A DNA stretch of 64,000 bases from Tigriopus japonicus (taxonomy: Eukaryota > Arthropoda > Copepoda > Harpacticoida > Harpacticidae): contig CM021316.1 of NCBI GenBank assembly GCA_010645155.1, positions 5,042,954-5,106,953 of the forward strand, read 5' to 3'. Every line of letters begins with the position of its first letter. Positions within the stretch are counted from its first letter, which is position 1. The translations under genes were made by a program, and so were the position numbers. The notes below the pieces were generated by a model. That model did no database searches, had not been told where the DNA came from, and worked only from the letters and a program-made list of their open reading frames with translations. Shown here piece after piece: positions 49,004 to 62,079 of the stretch.

Positions 49004-50689
49004 TCAATGAAGCGACAACCGACCAATCTTGACCATCGCGACAATAATGCCAAAATGAGGAAGAACGCAGCACCGCGTTCTCTTCGAGACCCTGATTTGT
49101 CAGTTCACGATCGAGTTGTGAACTATCACAGCAGCAACTATTACTAGTACTACTTCATCATCAGTCATTTAGTTATTATATCATAGAGTACCGTACCATG
49201 ATCTGTTTGTCCGGAACCCTCGCCATATAATTATTATCATTATTATCATTGAATTTATCGGGACGGTTTGAGTACTCGTGGTGTCAAATGGGTAATTGAA
49301 CTAAAGCCAGACCCATGGCCGTCGTTTAAGTGTTGTAGAAAACGAAGCGGCTATACTTTGAATAGCCCAAGAACAATTTGGCTTGTGACAAGCGGATAAA
49401 TTGAAAGAAAGTGCGATCACTCGTCCTCAACAACCTGGAAGTTACAAGATATGTGCTTCGTCTGGCACGTTCACTACTTAAGTGTTTATATACTAGATAC
49501 TGAACACAGGTAGTGAGTGAGCAAGTGCAATGATGATGCGGTCGACGAACACCGCGAACGATTGTGTGAACTTTTCATAGTGCCAATCAGTCAAGAAAGA
49601 ATGCCAATATGAAAAGGAGAATGAAGTAACCCGATAGAGAATCTGCGATGAAGCCCTGAACCGTTCTTTTGTTTTAAAATTGTTTCGCCATGAGAGTGTA
49701 TTTTGGCCAATAAAATCAGCTATTCTTTCTTACTCATCCTTTCTTACTAGCAATCTCGGAGCGGAAGCTCTCGACACTAACTTTAAGGGTCCGAAGATTA
49801 CTTTCATTGAAACTTGGTTTGTTGATAGTCTATTGGGTGGGGTTGTTCAAGAATGGAAAAAAATCGACATTGGGGTCATCATTGATGATTCCATGCGTCT
49901 GGAACAAGGACATGAATGAGTGAAAAATGGAGCAATTCTTTTCGTCGCTTTTTTTCCCCGAGACATGTATTCCATGGATCATTATGTAAGATAGGAAAAC
50001 CTAATATGAATCTTGTAAATCTTATTTAGCAATGTAAGTGTAGATTAGAATCTCGAGTCGTCGATTAACTATAATTTTCTGGGTTTTTACGTTCTGTGTT
50101 GTATACAATTGAGTTTATATAGCTATATTCACCAACGGCAAAGGGTTTCCATTATCAATTTATCATTTTCACAAATTGACTCATATCGAAAGAACACAAA
50201 ATGTCTTCTTTTTCCCTTATCTAGAGATGGGGGAACGAGGCGATTTCTCGGAAAAGATCACGGAACACCGCCACAATGAAGAACACATACTGTTGCTTGC
50301 TTTGAGCAAAGATTGGCGTTTTCGACTCGAGCAGCCCTCGAGACATTTAGGTCTGTACTCTAATACACGAATTGACAAATCTTGGTTCCAATTTTGAAGG
50401 GGACCAGAGAGGTTCGCTTTTAATCATGCCGTAAACGTGAGTAGATGAACGAACGAATGAATGAATGAATCAATGGTCCATTGGCAATGATGACAAAATC
50501 CACGGGTGAATTCATGAATGACAAAAAATGGGGCTCCAATTGCAATGTCTTTAAAAATACGACCTTCTACGGTCGCTTTGAGTGTGGGAATCTCGTGATC
50601 CGACGTCGCCTCAGGTTGGAAGGGAGAATTTGGGGTGTGGAAGATGAAGTTGAAGATGAGGTCACAGCCACTGCCACCGAGTGCCTTCG
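49004..50689. other. Convergent intergenic region between M13 peptidase (+) and BTBD10-like (-)
   Basis: Presumed 3' untranslated regions of both genes. AATAAA on the plus strand near 49708 could end the M13 transcript. A GAAT microsatellite lies at about 50455-50470, close to the BTBD10-like stop codon. No gene is seen. Confidence 0.5.
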
Positions 50690-52436
<1,747 letters not shown>

Positions 52437-53971
52437 GATCCAAGTGTGAACCACGTTGATTTCACTCACTCACTGACTCACTCTCACTTTCTCTCACGAG
52501 GACTCAATGGAGCGAGCGAGCGGTCCCTCCGTCCGCATGGGACGTCCCCCCAAACCAAATATCTGGGTCAGAGTCACCAATGCGCGTTTCAAGGCTGACC
52601 AACGGGGCCTGGATCAGCCAATGAATGAACCCAGGAATCAAGTCAGGGACCGACAACGAAGTTAGTGGGTTGGATGGATGGCTGGATGGGATCCGTCCGT
52701 CCGCGTGAAAAGCGATGCCATGAAAAGAAGCCACACCAACGAAGACCACACGACCATGGAAAAAGCAACGAGAAAAAGACGGAAAGGCCCACCAAAGGAG
52801 CGACAGAGACGACGGAGAGAATCGGGCTTCTTTTGTGGAATGTCCAAGGCCAACCCGTGCTCTGGCCTTCCTTTCACCTCCTGCTAGGCTGGGTTAGGGG
52901 GGGCGGTTGTTGGGTGGGTGGGTCTGTTCGTTCTGAGAAACTGGGGAAATTGCGTTCGATCCACGACGGGCCAACCCACCAAGGCAAAAATCAAACGAAA
53001 GGCAGACCGAGGCTGACGGACAGAACAGACGGACGGAGCACGGCCTTGTCTCACCTATCTAGCTAGCAATGGAACCGAGGATTGACTCTCGGCGGAAAGG
53101 GCCACTAGGCCTGGCGGAGATGGCCCGCTCGCCCCTGATCGGGGGTGCGCTGTTGGTAAACTCACGCAACCTTTGGGCTCGGAACCGTGTCTGCCCCTGA
53201 TTTCGGCCCGATTGAATGACCGAAATTCGACGATCCACGTCAAAAGTCTCTGTCATTGCTCGGTCAGGTGGCTCAATTTCTCCGGTGGGAAGTAAGACTC
53301 CCTTAACGAAAGACGGAGTGGGTCAATACGGGATTAGAAGATAAAATAGAAAGAAAGTGTGTTTAAAAAAAAAATTTCAATCGAAAAAGGCATCCTGTTG
53401 GAAGTGTTAGCATTTTTCTTCAGGATCTTTAAATAGACTCCCGGAATGCCTTTGGCCGGCCAGTCGAAATGTCCGGTTCCACCCTAATTGACCCCCTGGA
53501 TGAGTGTCTCGACCTAAGAAAATAAATTCCTATTCCTTCAAGATTCCAACTCATCATTGCGTCACTTTTGAAACCGTCCAATTTATATTGGATCGCTTCA
53601 ATTTTGCGTGTTCCAATAAAAACGGCCATGATGAATCAAACACCTACTTTAGGTGTAGGATTTGCTTCCCACCCTAGCCGAAACGCTTCTGATGAAACAA
53701 AAAAATAACAACCCATGGGCTCTATATTGTATCGTCCAACACTGATTGACTCTGTCTCCAAACCATTCATTTTGTCTGACCTACTAATCCCTTTCCAATT
53801 CGGCAAGCCTGCCTGAACGAGGCCAGGATATTGTTGTTGTTGTGATTAGAAGATGTTTTCCATCCCGAAACGCGTGAAAACCGATTGATCGCCTGTGCTA
53901 TATATATAGTTCATCCCATCCCACTGGTTTGACCTCGCCCTCCCACCCACCGTCTCAACTCCTTGATCAGC
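52437..53971. promoter_or_regulatory. Head-to-head intergenic region, putative shared promoter
   Basis: 1535 bp separate the divergent start codons of the BTBD10-like (-) and ZC3H13-like (+) genes. The BTBD10 side (about 52480-53200) is relatively G+C-rich with many CG dinucleotides. The other side is A+T-richer and ends with a TATA-like element. No protein-coding gene is recognised between them. Promoter function is inferred from position. Confidence 0.55.
53899..53908 (+). promoter_or_regulatory. TATA-like element upstream of the ZC3H13-like gene
   Basis: TATATATATA, 64 bases before the ATG at 53972. This would place a transcription start near 53930 and leave a leader of about 40 bases. 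It is based on motif and spacing only. Confidence 0.45.
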
Positions 53972-56900
53972 ATGGCCAGTGGGCGTGGCACGGGCAACGA
54001 GGAGAGCGCCCCCAAACGCGCCTCGGTCTTTTCTCGCTTGGGCACCAAAGGCGGCAGCGGCGGCGGCAATGTTGGCGCTAACAATAAATCGGCGGGCGCG
54101 GGTGCGTCCGGTGCGGCGGCCAATGCGGGTTCCAACGGCTCAGGCGCCTCTTTAAGCGGGTCAGGATCGTCCAAGAAGCGCGAGTCCTCTTCCGGAGGCC
54201 CAGGTAAAGAGGGGAACCAATCGGATTTAGGACGGGACGCAATTTATAATTTCAGGACTTTTTTAAAGGACTTGGGGGCTAGGATGAATCTATTTTGCGT
54301 GTTTGATAAGCGGTCCAACTTTTAACTGACATTGATTGAGTGTTCCAAGAAGGAATAATGTCAAGATGCGAATCCAATGGGTTGAATCAATGGGTGGATA
54401 TTTGCCGTAAAAAACGTTATAACGTTACGTTTGGTCTCCATTGAGTTGAGTTTTGAGATTGGCAATCGGCTGAAGTCAAACCCTAACCTTCCTACAATAC
54501 CCCTTAACTCGGTGAACCGATTAGATTGTTGTTAGGTTTTACAAATAATGAGTATGCAACTGTGAAACGAGCCTACGCTCTAACGCCAAAGTTGTATCGC
54601 GATCGTATTTACACGGGGAAGACCTCTTCAAAAATGTGATTAAATTTTGAGTCGTCCACACCCTCTTATTTGGTCGGTACCATACCGAACATAATTTCCA
54701 AGGGTCGAGAGACTTGTTGGGAGTACATTGGATGTCATCCGTTCGAACTATTCTTTTATCACGATCAGATTTTGGTTCCAATGTTCGACTGGATTTTCTT
54801 GTCTGAGTGTATAAATCGCTTCGTTAGTACTCAATATTTGATGGTTGGATTTCTTTGCGTTATCCATAATTCTCGAATATGCCTTAGGTCAGCGCAAGAA
54901 TTATCTGCTCGGTCATCGAGGTGCACCCAATGAAGACAGTCCCACCATCGATCCCAATTGGGAGAACTGGGACGAGAAGAACCTCGATCATGACGATGAA
55001 TACATGCTGGAGAAGAAACGCCAGCTCCTCAAGAAGGAGTTGGGTGAATTGGTCACGCCCGTGGATCCTGAGGCCGGCACTAGTGGCGCCAAAGTGGGCG
55101 TGCCTATCATTCCGGCCACGGCTCGGCCCACCGCGCGCTCACCCGTCAAACGCAAACGAGTGGGTGGACCACCGGCCAAATTATCACGGGCTCCGGCTCG
55201 CCGATCTTCTTCTTCCTCTTCTTCCGGCTCATCCTCGTCGAGCTCGTCTGGCTCATCTTCTTCCGGATCTTCGAGCGATTCCGGACGAGGTACGTGGTTT
55301 GTTTGATTCAAGACTAAGGGAATGCCCATTCACGATCTTTAATTTCTATTTGTTTTAAGTATCCCGTAAAAAATTGCCCGGAAAGACTAGCCGTCACATT
55401 CGTTCACCCAGCCATTCCAGTCCAGAACGTTTGAAAGATTCTAAGAAGGCCAAAGCAGGGTATGAGTGAAAAATTACATGAATATCTTGATCCTGGGACT
55501 GTTTTGAAAATGTTTCATTTCTCAGAAAGCGGCGCAAATTGGGGAAAAAAACGACCAAATCGGGAGTTAAGGGCGCTAAGGGCGGAAAATTGCGCGGTAT
55601 AAATCCATCACCCAAGCGAGGGCCCCAGGGTACGAGAAATCAGCCAATCGGAAAATTGAAAGCCAAATATTACCGGGATTCATCTTTACCCTCAGATAAG
55701 AAATTGCGTGGATCCGAATCGAAAGGAGCCTCTTCCTTGTCAGCGACAACCACAGGACCGCCCAAGGTTCGCCAAGAACCGGATAAATTCGGCTTCTATT
55801 GCACACAAACACCGGCTGGTAAGTAGGCTCGTCTTTTCCAAGCAATGTTCAGAAAATTCCGACCTCTAAAGCCCGCACACAAGCCCCACGCTGATCTGTG
55901 TTTGTCTTATCCGGAGCAGCCATGGTAGAACCGGTCAAATTGAGTTCTGGAAGCAAGTCCTCTGCGAGAAAACATGTGCGAAGCAAAGGTCATTCCCAAG
56001 CTTTAAAGCAGCGAGGTACTCCAAAAGTAATTTCTGCCTCCACAACGGCGTCCGTGCATTTGTCTCCGCAGCGAGCGTCTTCATCCTCGGCTCCAGTAAA
56101 AAGCCGACGCAACAAAAGTTCTGCTTCACTTCCTCAGGGTAATTGCTTGATGTGTTCGAAAATAATCAAGCTTTTCTCTAATGTGTGGTCTGTTTTTTTC
56201 GGCCCTTGCTTGATTTTCTGCTTCTGTCTCATGTGAACATCATGCACCACGTCGCTCGCACGCACTCTTACGCTTGACTCGATTCGACTTATGTGTGTTT
56301 GTTGATGGGTATGATCCCTTAAAAAGGATTCTCATGTACCAGGAATGGGTCTGAGAATTCCAATACTCAACAATGTATGGTAGACTCCCTTCGAATGTTC
56401 AGAAAGGTTTCAGTGCAAATGATTTACAGTCTACTGCATGGGAAATGCCTTTAAACCTTCATTTATCGAGTTATTTTTGTGTCCAACCCACTCTTCGTAA
56501 TCGCCAGATTTTTTAACATTCCCACCAGTTTAAGTAACTTGACTTGCACACGTTTTGAAATCTGATAGAAATAAGTGACTGACCCGATCAAGAATTAATT
56601 AAGAAATCTATCCCATTTTGTCTTATCTCAAGAATAGCACGAATATCAGATGTAACCTCCTCTAATCTTTTCAGCTCTGTCTAACTCTCTAAAGTTATGG
56701 AGGGTAAATTCGGGTGAGGCGACTTTTAACTTACACTTCGTTGTGTGCATTTTAGGTAAACTCTCTGATCCGTCGTCTCCTGGACGGCATGACAAACAAT
56801 CCCCATCCATGGATAGACGACGTGGTGGCCTTCATCATGACCGAGGTCTGTCGCCTTCAAACCCTCGTCTGAGATCCAGAAGTCCTCGAATGGGTCTGTC

Positions 56901-59357
56901 ATCCAGAAGAGCGAGTCGTTCACCTCTTATGGATTCCGATCGAAGAGGTGAATCCTACGAAGACAACCGAATGTTGCGAGAGTTTTCACCACGAGCAGGT
57001 CGAAGCCGTGACGATCACAACCAGTTCTCCCGTGGCTCATCAGCACCTCGTCATTATCGAAATGCTTCACCTTTAAGACGCGACCAATCTCGAACAGCCT
57101 TGAGATCATCCCGCGATCGTTCCCCAATGAGCGGGGGTGCGGGTCTCAAACGCGGCTCTCGAGAAAGTCGTCAGCCACAAATCAGAGAAGAAAACCGATA
57201 TGGACGAGGTGGGTCGCCAGATGATCGTGATTTTCGCGATTTCGACCGTCGATCCGCTTCAGGAGGAGCTCGAGGTATTTACGATGATCGAGAGCTTCGT
57301 GATGTGGCAGATCCTCGTGATTTGCGTCGTGATATTAACGTGAAAGGAGATCGTCGATTCGAAGAAGGACGAAATACCAATCAAGGGCGGAGTTTCAATC
57401 GTAACGTAGGAGGAGCAAATCGAGCGGACGAGAATTGGGACGAGAGAAACTTTCGAGACTTGCGAGATGATCGAAGATTTAGCGAGAGCAGACCACCAAC
57501 TCAGAGTGGACGTGTCACGGGGGGTGGGTTGGGCAGTGGTGGCATGAGGGATTCGTGGAATCGCGATGACGGTCGAGATTGGGCCGATGAAAGTCCAGGT
57601 TGGCGTGATCGAGCCAGTAATCCCGGAGGCCGTGGTGGAGGCCGAAAACAAGGAGGTGGGGGCCGATCCTCCGACCGAGCAGCAGGCAATAACCGTGGAA
57701 TGCTCAGTCGGTCAAGTGAGCGCGGTCGTGCTAATAATGATAAGAGTGCAGCTCAGTTGACGGGTGCGAATTCCGTGCGCGTTGCTCAACCACGAGGTCG
57801 TGATGCAGATTGGTCGTCTAGACGGAGATCTCCTCCTATGATAGAGTTACAGCGAGGATTGGCCCGAGATCATCGTTCTCAGTCCAATGAGCGCCTTCTG
57901 CCCTTGGAAGCACTGACCCGTGGGAGTCGCGAGCGATCCATCTCCCGGGATCGCACTAGCGCTCCAAGAGCTTTGCTTCCTATTCCGGATGGACCACCTC
58001 GTAAAAGGTCTCAAAGTCGAGAACTGTCCCGACCTAAAGATCTGATCCATAGTCGACCAGCCTCCATGGATCGATTGGACTCGCAATCAGAGCCTGTGGA
58101 ATCTGGAGAGAGCTCAAGCAAAAAGAGACCGTTAGAAGAAGAAGGTGAAGTGAATGAAGAGATGCCTCCCTCAGCTGCCAAGAAAGTCAAACTGGATGGT
58201 TCAGGTGCCAGTGATGCGGAACTCAGTCCGAGAATGGATGAAGACGACCCTAATAGAACAGCTAAAGCGGATATGCCACCCATTCCGGCCTCTCCCAAAC
58301 CTTTGGTGGATGAAAATGCAGAAGACATCTCTGATATCGGCGACTCCGACGATGAAATATTGAATAAAGATCCGGTTTTGGATCCCAGCCCTGAAGAGCA
58401 AGTGGAACCCGCATTAGAAGCTGGTGAATTAACACCAAAAGATGAAGAGCTTCCGATCACGGAGTCGAGGAATTCTCTATCTCGAGATTCTGGCGATAAA
58501 AAAGGCGATGGCAAACATGAATTGGCTGAAAAGGGTTCCGAATCGCTACATTCCAATGAGGATAAAATGGACAATGATCTCTTGGAAGGAATTTCCGATG
58601 AGGATCTCGCTTTGTCAGATGAGGATGAGATCAAAACTAAAGCCAAAATTGCTGATGCCTTGGGCGCAGATTGGAGTGAATTGATGTCAAAACCTGAAGA
58701 AAAAGCACCAGTATCCACGAGCCTACGAGAAAAATGGAGTCTACTCTCGATTGTGAAATCAGTGGGAATCTCGAAGGACCTGCTTGGACCCGAAAAATAT
58801 GCCAAATTCCTGGAGAAAGTGAACAAAGATGTTCCAGGTAAGATTTATTATTCATTATTTTGATATTTTTTTGTTTGACTATGAACTTGGGAATTTCCTT
58901 TGAAACTCGCTATTATGATTTTTATATTATTTATAATAGTATAATGTTTTTATCTTATACTATTATGATTAATTATTTTTTTTTGCAGAGAATGACAAAT
59001 TTAAACCTGTGAGTGATTTAGCTGGGTTGGATGTGACTCGGCGAAGAAAAGCAGCGGAATTCAATCAGTTTTACGCCCAGTTGAAACCCTACGGAGAAGG
59101 ACTGACAGGTCTCAAAGATAGAGCCATCAGGTAAAATAGGAATGAACCACTGAGAAGCATTGCTAATCAATCCAAAGAGCAAAAAATATGTTTTCTCAAG
59201 GGTGACAAACAAGTTGTTTTTCTTTTCTAGGCGCCGAATCCATGGATTTCTACCCATACCACCATCGGAAACTCCAAATATGAAAACATCTTCTGAGTGG
59301 CACGAGGCAGCTATTAAGTTATTGAAAGAGAAAATGGCCGCCGTAGCTCAGCTGTAA
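53972..59357 (+). CDS. ZC3H13/Flacc-like protein (probable m6A writer complex component)
   Basis: Eight exons with matching phases: 53972-54203, 54888-55289, 55360-55459, 55526-55818, 55920-56138, 56756-58837, 58989-59130 and 59231-59357. They sum to 1198 residues. The protein is nuclear-looking and mostly low-complexity: a Gly/Ala/Ser N-terminus, a serine run (about 183-210), Lys/Ser-rich basic stretches and, in the large exon, RS/RD-type sequence. Two blocks are non-repetitive. One is DPNWENWDEKNLDHDDEYML followed by EKKRQLLKKELGEL near residue 100. The other is the C-terminus from about 1028, with ISDEDLALSDEDE, IADALGADWSEL, LREKWSLLSIVKSVGISKD and TRRRKAAEFNQFYAQLKPYG. These resemble ZC3H13, which bridges RBM15 and WTAP in the m6A methyltransferase complex. 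No CCCH zinc finger is present. Another RS-rich splicing-linked protein is possible. Confidence 0.65.
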
Positions 59358-59662
59358 TCTAAACTAAATGTAATTTTAAAATACTCTGCGCCAGGAGAAA
59401 AAAAACTCTGAGTTATGATCTAAAATTCTCCTTTTCCGCCGGTATGCAAGGAGCTCAATCAGCTCAATCGACTCAAACCCTTGACCAGGTGAGATAATGA
59501 TCTGGGATTGTCTCTTTGACAGTGGTTGGTTGCCCTAACCTCACCCTCGCCTTGATAATTAAGTTAGGGTTTGGAAGCGGTCAACGTTTCAGTCGATCTT
59601 TGTCAAGCTGACCGACAGGATTCTAGGTTACTTTGTAGGGTGAAAAGCGTTGCTAACTCAAG

Positions 59663-60649
59663 ATGACGTGGAGAATTGTTCTAGCCGTATTTCTAATATT
59701 AGGCCATGAAAGTCAGTGTTTTATGTTCGACATGAGGGAAGTGCGACAAATGATGTCCTTGGTCGACCCAAGTTCATGTGGTTGCAAATTTGCGAAAGAC
59801 TGTCAGATGGCCATCAAGCAAGCCGAAATGGTCGGATTCAAATGTCTCTATCAGGGCACTCAGTTCTGCTGCAATCGGAAACCTCGACGACAACCTAGTC
59901 AACCCCATCAGCCCAATCAATATTGGGGCATTTCGGAAAACTTAAAAGCTATGAGGGATCAATTGCCGGACTCGGTCAAAAAGGCCATTTCTTTCAGTCC
60001 CTACAAAGACTTGCTCTTGGATAAAGAGGAGCAGGACAAGGTGATCATCAAGTCGCCCGAAACGGCTGCCCAATTTTCCACACCTACCTCAACATCCTCC
60101 ATTGGTCCCCTGGAGGTCAAATCCGAGAACAAATCGTGCTCTTGCATCAAATCGGGGGAATGTCCCGTCGAGAAACTGGATCTGTCCTTTGGAAGTTCTT
60201 GCGGATTTGGGTCGGAACGATGTTGCGGCAACATTGACCTCAGCAAAAATGAAACGAAGGCAGTGGACGACGAGCCCATTATTGAGCTGAAAAACGAGGA
60301 CTTTCAAGAGAAAATGGATGCGCAACTTTCTCCAATCCAAGGAAGCGTGCCAATAGCTAATATTCCTGATCTCATTGTTCCCATGAGGGAAGAAGATGAT
60401 GTCCCTGTAAAGTCCACGACGACTTCGATCAAGACTGTGAAGGTCACGCCTTCAGGTTCGGTTGTGAGTCAAGAGGAATCCCGACATGAGTACGATCGCT
60501 ACATGTACGAATTGGCTCGAAGACGTCACAATTATGAAACCATGCAACGTTATCGCCAACAAGAGAAGGATCAATCAATAACGGGACAGATTGACCGTTT
60601 TCTAACCGATCTGAATCGGTCGTTTTGGAACATGTTCCAAAGAAAATGA
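59663..60649 (+). CDS. Secreted protein with two six-cysteine CLIP-like modules
   Basis: One-exon gene of 328 residues. Residues 1-19 form a signal peptide (MTWRIVLAVFLILGHESQC). Two modules share cysteine spacing. Module 1 has Cys39, 41, 47, 61, 69 and 70 (CxC-x5-C-x13-C-x7-CC). Module 2 has Cys159, 161, 167, 180, 187 and 188 (CxC-x5-C-x12-C-x6-CC). The CxC...C...C...CC pattern is like the CLIP domains found before arthropod serine proteases and their homologues, but no protease domain follows. The linkers are Ser/Thr/Pro-rich. The C-terminal 70 residues are charged and probably helical (ESRHEYDRYMYELARRRHNY). Cys18 (or Cys19) at the signal peptide end is probably removed. It starts 306 bp after the ZC3H13-like stop. 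The function is unknown; a proteolytic-cascade or cuticle role is inference. Confidence 0.82.
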   Translation: MTWRIVLAVFLILGHESQCFMFDMREVRQMMSLVDPSSCGCKFAKDCQMAIKQAEMVGFKCLYQGTQFCCNRKPRRQPSQPHQPNQYWGISENLKAMRDQLPDSVKKAISFSPYKDLLLDKEEQDKVIIKSPETAAQFSTPTSTSSIGPLEVKSENKSCSCIKSGECPVEKLDLSFGSSCGFGSERCCGNIDLSKNETKAVDDEPIIELKNEDFQEKMDAQLSPIQGSVPIANIPDLIVPMREEDDVPVKSTTTSIKTVKVTPSGSVVSQEESRHEYDRYMYELARRRHNYETMQRYRQQEKDQSITGQIDRFLTDLNRSFWNMFQRK

Positions 60650-62079
60650 ACGAAATCGGGTCGTTTGGGGTCAAATTTATTTTGTTAACATGCATAATGA
60701 TGGGGATGAAGGTAAATGAGATTCACCGTCGTTGTTTATAGGTGTGGGAGTGGAGCAAACAAGGCAATAAACCTAAAACAACTAAATTCCCTACGTAGCA
60801 TCGGTTAAAACAGTCAAATGAGTATTTTGTTGACATTACAAGTTTGCAGAGAAAAACGGTAATTACAATAATGGGCTCGTCCGTTGAGATCTCAATGCAT
60901 CACATCTCTACCACCCGTGACTTAGATTTAAATATAATATATCTCATCTATAAGGAGGACACTTCGGTCCATCCATCTTTCCATCTTGATAGAGTCCATT
61001 TTGTGTTATAAAGCTAATCACCGTTATACGAGATCAGGATTGCTTGGAAGATCAGATTGTTTCGTCATGATGGGTCGTTCGTTGTCAGCTTTCCGAACCG
61101 ATTTGAAGGCCTTCATGATACTTCACGTGGTGTCCATTAGTCAGATTGATTGTAAGAAGAGGACTTTGATATAGTGAATCAGAAGAGATGGAGGACCAAT
61201 GTCATGAGATGAGATGCATTCGATGCCACCGGACAAAATCCAAAAACCCTATGAAATACCACAACAAAGGGCAGTTCACGGATAAGAAGCGTGATAATGG
61301 GAGAGAATCGAGGCTAAAATAAGAATCTAAGATGGCACTACTCATTGTCCGAAAGACAGCAGGTTGGCCTTGAATTGGACTAGAACTAAGTAGGGGAATA
61401 ATACACCAAAGGGGTCAGAGAGACTTGGTGCCGATGGTTAGTTGTCAAAGCTTCTGTAAGGTCCCCAAGAGCAGCGTGAAAAATAGAAGAGAAGGAGCAT
61501 TAGTCGAGGTAATTGAGCATTATTGTTTTCTAGAGAAACCGTGAAAAGTGAGAGTTCAAATGAACAAGTAAGCTACGTATATATTTGTTGATGCTAAACA
61601 TGAATACTGGGATTTAAAAGGCAGTCTGAATGTGGTAAGTGTATATACTATGTATATACAATATGTACGTTCAAGTGTGAAACAATGACAACAATACTAC
61701 AACGATTAGTAGACAATGAGAGATTCAAGCCAATTCCCCACTTGGGGGAGTTGTTGGGCGTTCTTTTCGTTTTCTGACAAAAGAAGAAGTAAATGGGGTT
61801 AACACAGTTAAAAGCTACGATTAAAAAGAAAGAAAAAGTGGCTTTGGGTCATGAATAGATCGATCGGGTTCAAGGAGTTGTCCTAATACCGATCATCATT
61901 CACCGAGGCTAGCTACTTGGAACCGCGAGTTCCAAAAACAAGAGAAAAAGAGTGCAAGCGATACAAATGGAAACTGAAATTGACCCCCGTTGTCCGTGAT
62001 GGTTCTGGGTGGTCAGAAAGGTCAAATGGGTTGGTGCCGTCCATGCAATTCTCAGGTCCCAACGTCCCCGAGCTAAACG
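60650..62079. other. Tail-to-tail region between the secreted protein gene and CUEDC2
   Basis: Presumed 3' untranslated regions. It holds a plus-strand AATAAA (60766-60771), a minus-strand AATAAA (complement of 60676-60681) and a TATATAC-type run near 61637-61665. No gene is recognised in 1.4 kb. Confidence 0.5.
60766..60771 (+). terminator. Probable polyadenylation signal of the two-module secreted protein gene
   Basis: AATAAA 117 bases after the stop codon (60647-60649), the first on this strand. Positional assignment. Confidence 0.55.

Noticed and set aside
58011..58826. Long antisense open frame (271 codons) opposite the ZC3H13-like gene
   Set aside because: It is a shadow of the acidic/serine-rich coding exon. 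The sense frame continues through conserved splice junctions and the antisense product resembles nothing.
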